Assembly: GCA_025935735.1 (NCBI GenBank)
Contig: JAICUS010000143.1
Location: forward strand, 1 to 11,319
DNA: 11,319 bases
Source: Solirubrobacteraceae bacterium
GTDB lineage: Bacteria; Actinomycetota; Thermoleophilia; Solirubrobacterales; Solirubrobacteraceae
Reading direction: 5' to 3'
A model generated the notes under the pieces. It ran no database searches and was not told where the DNA came from. It worked only from the letters and a program-made list of their open reading frames with translations. Positions within the stretch are counted from its first letter, which is position 1, and each line of letters opens with the position of its first letter. A program made the translations under genes and the position numbers. Below are positions 7,878 through 11,319 of this stretch, one piece after another.

Positions 7878-9073
7878 GCACGACCGTCGAGACGCCCGAG
7901 CAGTCCGAGCCCGGCGCGCGCCGCCGGCTCCCGACGTTCCAGCCGCCGCCGTGGTTCGACAAGGCGGTCGCGCCGTTCGTCTTCCTCGTGGCGATCATCA
8001 TCCCGTTCTTCTTCGACACGGGCGCGCCGTTCCTCCAGGACTGCATCCAAGCGCTGGCCTACGTCGTGATGGCGCTGGGGCTGAACATCGTGGTCGGCTT
8101 CGCCGGCCTGCTCGACCTCGGCTATGTGGCGTTCTTCGCCATCGGCGCCTACACGATGGGCTGGTACGGCTCAGGCTTCCTGTCGCTGGTCAACCACGGC
8201 AAGGGCGTCCACGTGGCCGTCGGCGGTCTCGCCGCGAAGCTGCCCGGCATCCACATGAACTTCCTCATCATCCTGGTGATCGCGGTCATCTTCACGGCGA
8301 TCGCCGGCATCATCATCGGCCTGCCGACGCTGCGCCTGCGCGGCGACTACATCGCGATCGTCACGCTGGCCTTCGGCGAGATCATCGGCCGCGTGGCCAT
8401 CAACGGCGACGGGGTCGTCGTCGGCGGCCAGCCGTTCACCGCCGGCCGCCAGGGCATCACGCCGGTCGACCCGATCGACCTGCCGTTCCTGCAGCCGTTC
8501 GGGTTGCTGGAGCTGAAACCCTGGTACTACTTCGCGCTGTTCCTGATCGCGATCGTGCTGTTCGTGAACTTCCGGCTGCGCGACTCGCGCCTCGGCCGCG
8601 CCTGGATCGCGCTGCGCGAGGACGAGGTGGCCGCGGTGGCGATGGGCGTGCCGTCGGTCAAGACCAAGCTCTACGCCTACGCCACCGGCGCGGCGTTCGG
8701 CGGCATCTCCGGCGCGTTCCTGGGCTCGTTCCTGAACACGGTCAACGCCGACCAGTTCCAGTACTACGTGTCGATCCTCGTGCTGGCGATGATCATCCTC
8801 GGCGGCGTCGGCAGCATCTGGGGCGTCGTGCTGGGGGCGATCGTGCTGTCGTTCGTCAACACCTGGTTCATCCCCGACGTCCTGAACGAGATCCCGCGGC
8901 ACCTCGGCTCGAGCTTCGACGCCACGCAGATCACCTTCGGCATCTACGGCTTCATCCTGCTGATGATGATGCTCCTGCGCCCGCAGGGGCTGATCCCCGA
9001 GAAGCGCCACAAGATGGAGCTCGCCGAGGATGTCGAGACCTCCGACGAAACCCTCTACACGGCCCGGGCATGA
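7874..9073 (+). CDS. livM: Branched-chain amino-acid ABC transporter permease LivM
   Basis: This 399-residue protein is the second permease and pairs with LivH. A polar, Pro/Arg-containing N-terminal extension (1-30) precedes the first helix. The signature ALGLNIVVGFAGLLDLGYVA (67-86) followed by FFAIGAYTMGW is typical LivM. Other landmarks are GLPTLRLRGDYIAIVTLAFG (149-168), the EAA-like loop SRLGRAWIALREDEVAAVAM (238-257), and GGVGSIWGVVLGA (310-322). A hydrophilic C-terminal tail of about 30 residues (MELAEDVETSDETLYTARA end) is acidic and cytoplasmic. ATG 7874 overlaps the livH stop as ATGA, with GAGGGA at 7862-7867 as a fair ribosome site. Length is within the LivM range. Confidence 0.93.
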   Translation: MSTTVETPEQSEPGARRRLPTFQPPPWFDKAVAPFVFLVAIIIPFFFDTGAPFLQDCIQALAYVVMALGLNIVVGFAGLLDLGYVAFFAIGAYTMGWYGSGFLSLVNHGKGVHVAVGGLAAKLPGIHMNFLIILVIAVIFTAIAGIIIGLPTLRLRGDYIAIVTLAFGEIIGRVAINGDGVVVGGQPFTAGRQGITPVDPIDLPFLQPFGLLELKPWYYFALFLIAIVLFVNFRLRDSRLGRAWIALREDEVAAVAMGVPSVKTKLYAYATGAAFGGISGAFLGSFLNTVNADQFQYYVSILVLAMIILGGVGSIWGVVLGAIVLSFVNTWFIPDVLNEIPRHLGSSFDATQITFGIYGFILLMMMLLRPQGLIPEKRHKMELAEDVETSDETLYTARA

Positions 9074-9894
9074 GCGCGACACAGACAACCGAGGCCGCGT
9101 CGCCGAACGCCAAGACGGCGATCCTCGACGCGGTCAACATCACCAAGCAGTTCGGCGGCCTGACCGCGGTGAGCGACGTCACGTTCTCGCTGCCGGAGCG
9201 CTCGATCGTCTCGATCATCGGGCCCAACGGCGCCGGCAAGACGACGTTCTTCAACATGCTCACCGGCTTCTACCGCCCGACCATCGGCCGCATCACGTTC
9301 GGTGGCCGCAACATCACGGGCGCGCGGCCGGACCTCGTCATGAAGGCGGGCATGGCGCGGACGTTCCAGAACATCCGCCTGTTCGCGACGATGACCGCGG
9401 CGGAGAACGTGATGATCGGCCAGAACGCGCGCATGCGGGCCGGGCTGTTCGGGTCGATCCTCCGCACGCCGAAGGTGCGCGGCGAGGAGAAGGTGGTGCA
9501 CGAGCGCGCGCGCTCGGAGCTCGAGTACGTGGGCATCAAGCCGCGCTGGCACGACCACCTCGCGATCAACCTCTCCTATGGCGACCAGCGGCGGGTGGAG
9601 ATCGCGCGCGCGCTGGCCTCGGACCCGAAGGTGCTGCTGCTGGACGAGCCCACCGCGGGCATGAACCCGCAGGAGTCGGCGGCGCTGACCGACTTCATGC
9701 GCAAGCTGCGCGACGAACGGGGGCTGACGATCCTGCTGATCGAGCACGACATGAAGGTCGTCATGGGCGTCTCCGAGCGCGTGACGGTGATGGACCACGG
9801 CGAGAAGATCGCCGAGGGCCTGCCGGCCGAGGTGCGGGCGGACCCGCGCGTGGTCGAGGCCTACCTGGGCAAGTCCGCGTCGGTGGAGGGCTGA
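9070..9894 (+). CDS. livG: Branched-chain amino-acid ABC transporter ATP-binding protein LivG
   Basis: This 274-residue cytoplasmic ATPase powers the LivHM channel as a heterodimer with LivF. Walker A is GPNGAGKTT (51-59), the Q-loop lies in ARTFQNIRLF, the signature is LSYGDQRR (168-175; the LSYG form is usual for LivG), Walker B is VLLLDEP (188-194) with Glu193, and the switch His226 lies in LIEHDMKVVMGV. The insertion between Q-loop and signature (ARMRAGLFGSILRTPKV) and the ending VVEAYLG are LivG-like. About 16 extra residues precede the first strand. ATG 9070 overlaps the livM stop as ATGA; no Shine-Dalgarno is clear, so coupling is likely. Confidence 0.95.
   Translation: MSATQTTEAASPNAKTAILDAVNITKQFGGLTAVSDVTFSLPERSIVSIIGPNGAGKTTFFNMLTGFYRPTIGRITFGGRNITGARPDLVMKAGMARTFQNIRLFATMTAAENVMIGQNARMRAGLFGSILRTPKVRGEEKVVHERARSELEYVGIKPRWHDHLAINLSYGDQRRVEIARALASDPKVLLLDEPTAGMNPQESAALTDFMRKLRDERGLTILLIEHDMKVVMGVSERVTVMDHGEKIAEGLPAEVRADPRVVEAYLGKSASVEG
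9885..9889 (+). promoter_or_regulatory. livF ribosome binding site
   Basis: GGAGG lies eight bases before ATG 9898. The livG-livF junction is the only one among livH-M-G-F that has a small gap (3 bp) instead of an overlap, and it has the clearest ribosome site of that set. Confidence 0.75.
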
Positions 9895-9897
9895 CGG

Positions 9898-10604
<707 letters not shown>

Positions 10605-10608
<4 letters not shown>

Positions 10609-10859
10609 CCCTGCTCGCGCTGATCGGCGCCAACGCGCTGCTCTACCTCTACATCTGGCTGGTCTCGGCGGTCATCGCCACCTACCTGTCCGACCGCAAG
10701 GGCTATGGCGAGAAGCCGGGGCTCACCACCGCGCTGATCCTCACGTTCGTGGGCGTCATCGTGTGGCTGATCGTGCCGGCGAAGCCGGACTCGAAGTGGA
10801 AGCGGATCGGGATGTTCGGCCGCGGCACGAGCGCCGAGCGCCGGGCGACCGCCGGCTGA
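10605..10859 (+). CDS. Small two-helix membrane protein coupled to livF, function unknown
   Basis: I cannot assign a function to this 84-residue protein. Two hydrophobic segments lie at about 4-27 (ALLYLYIWLVSAVIATYL) and 41-58 (TTALILTFVGVIVWLIVP), linked by the charged turn SDRKGYGEKPG. The tail AKPDSKWKRIGMFGRG followed by basic residues is probably cytoplasmic. The general plan (helix, KG-containing turn, helix, PAKPDS) resembles small conserved membrane proteins of actinobacteria, but that is a memory-based impression. ATG 10605 overlaps the livF stop (ATGA), the same junction used inside the liv operon, so it is probably translated with LivF. It could be an accessory subunit or a quality factor of the importer, or merely a passenger. 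No good Shine-Dalgarno is present. Confidence 0.75.
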
Positions 10860-10860
10860 G

Positions 10861-11319
10861 TCACCGCGGCCTGACGGCCTTGAACTCCTCGGTGTCGCCG
10901 GGCGCGTAGCCGATCTCGGCCCCCTGCGCCTCGGCGGCGCCCTCGGCCTTCGCCTGGTCGGCCACCGCGGCGGCCACGGCGTCGGCCACGTCGCGGTTGA
11001 ACACGCTCGGGACGATGTAGTCCTCGCGCAGCTCGTCGTCCTGCACGATGGAGGCGATGCCGCGGGCGGCGGCCATCTTCATCTCCTCGGTGATCTCGCG
11101 CGCCCGCACGTCCAGCGCGCCGCGGAAGATGCCCGGGAAGCAGAGGACGTTGTTGATCTGGTTCGGGTAGTCGCTGCGGCCGGTGGCGATCACCCGGGCG
11201 TAGGGCTCGGCCTCCTCCGGCGCGACCTCGGGATTCGGGTTGGCCATGGCGAAGACGATGGCGTCGTCGTTCATCTTCTCCAGGGCCTCGGGGGGCATGA
11301 CCTTCGCGCCGGAGAGGCC
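10861..11319 (-). CDS. Malic enzyme, C-terminal part (partial)
   Basis: This gene is read from the right edge towards the left; 152 codons and the TGA are in the window, and the N-terminus lies beyond it. It carries the end of the NAD(P)-binding domain of malic enzyme, which oxidatively decarboxylates malate to pyruvate. Diagnostic stretches are IVFAMANPNPEV, then TGRSDYPNQINNVLCFPGIF and FRGALDVRAREITEEMKMAA, all strongly conserved in the short bacterial enzymes. The catalytic Tyr and Lys and the cofactor loop that would decide NAD or NADP use are outside, so no maeA/maeB symbol is given. After the conserved IVPSVFNRDVADAVAAAVADQA the protein ends in a variable tail (GAEIGYAPGDTEEF). It is convergent with the liv operon and unrelated to it in function. 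Confidence 0.92.
   Translation of the reverse strand, partial: GLSGAKVMPPEALEKMNDDAIVFAMANPNPEVAPEEAEPYARVIATGRSDYPNQINNVLCFPGIFRGALDVRAREITEEMKMAAARGIASIVQDDELREDYIVPSVFNRDVADAVAAAVADQAKAEGAAEAQGAEIGYAPGDTEEFKAVRPR

Noticed and set aside
7951..9069. Upstream open extension of the livG frame across livM
   Set aside because: The translation is Arg/Pro/His-rich and out of frame with livM; real LivG sequence begins at the ATG at 9070.
10868..10879. GGCC-TGAC-GGCC as a terminator for the convergent operons
   Set aside because: A four-pair stem with a four-base loop inside malic enzyme coding sequence and without a T-run is expected by chance in this composition.

Overview
The window comes from a very GC-rich bacterial chromosome. 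Third codon positions are almost always G or C, and GTG and TTG starts are common. The lipoprotein-type solute-binding protein with a Ser/Gly tether, together with the protein sequences overall, suggest an Actinomycetota lineage. Thermoleophilia (Solirubrobacter/Conexibacter-like) is my best guess, but that is an inference from sequence style and was not computed.

Region 1 (1-5326, + strand) is a tryptophan biosynthesis operon in the order trpE(3' end)-trpG-trpD-trpC-trpF-trpB-trpA. Every junction overlaps: five by 4 bp (GTGA or TTGA) and one by 1 bp (TGATG), so translation is probably coupled along the cluster. Together the genes cover chorismate to tryptophan: anthranilate synthase (E+G), phosphoribosyl transfer (D), isomerisation (F), indole-glycerol-phosphate formation (C) and tryptophan synthase (A+B). 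Thirteen bases after trpA lies a 62-residue two-helix membrane protein of unknown function, which closes the cluster.

Region 2 (5327-5447) is the main regulatory gap. It holds a 9-bp inverted repeat, which could be a terminator or an upstream operator. It also holds a likely sigma-70-type promoter (TTGCGC, 18 bp, TAGAAT) whose spacer is filled by a 7-bp perfect palindrome, then a strong Shine-Dalgarno before a TTG start.

Region 3 (5448-10859, + strand) is a complete branched-chain/hydrophobic amino-acid ABC importer of the HAAT (Liv) family: livK lipoprotein, livH and livM permeases, livG and livF ATPases. An 84-residue two-helix membrane protein is coupled to livF by an ATGA overlap. A 13-bp GC hairpin between livK and livH probably sets the ratio of binding protein to transporter.

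Region 4 (10861-11319, - strand) is the C-terminal part of a malic enzyme. It converges on the liv operon with one base between the two stop codons.

Most of the window is conventional. I see no convincing new multi-gene system, mobile element, CRISPR array or RNA gene. The parts worth a second look are the two unrecognised small membrane proteins and the structured intergenic regions around livK.
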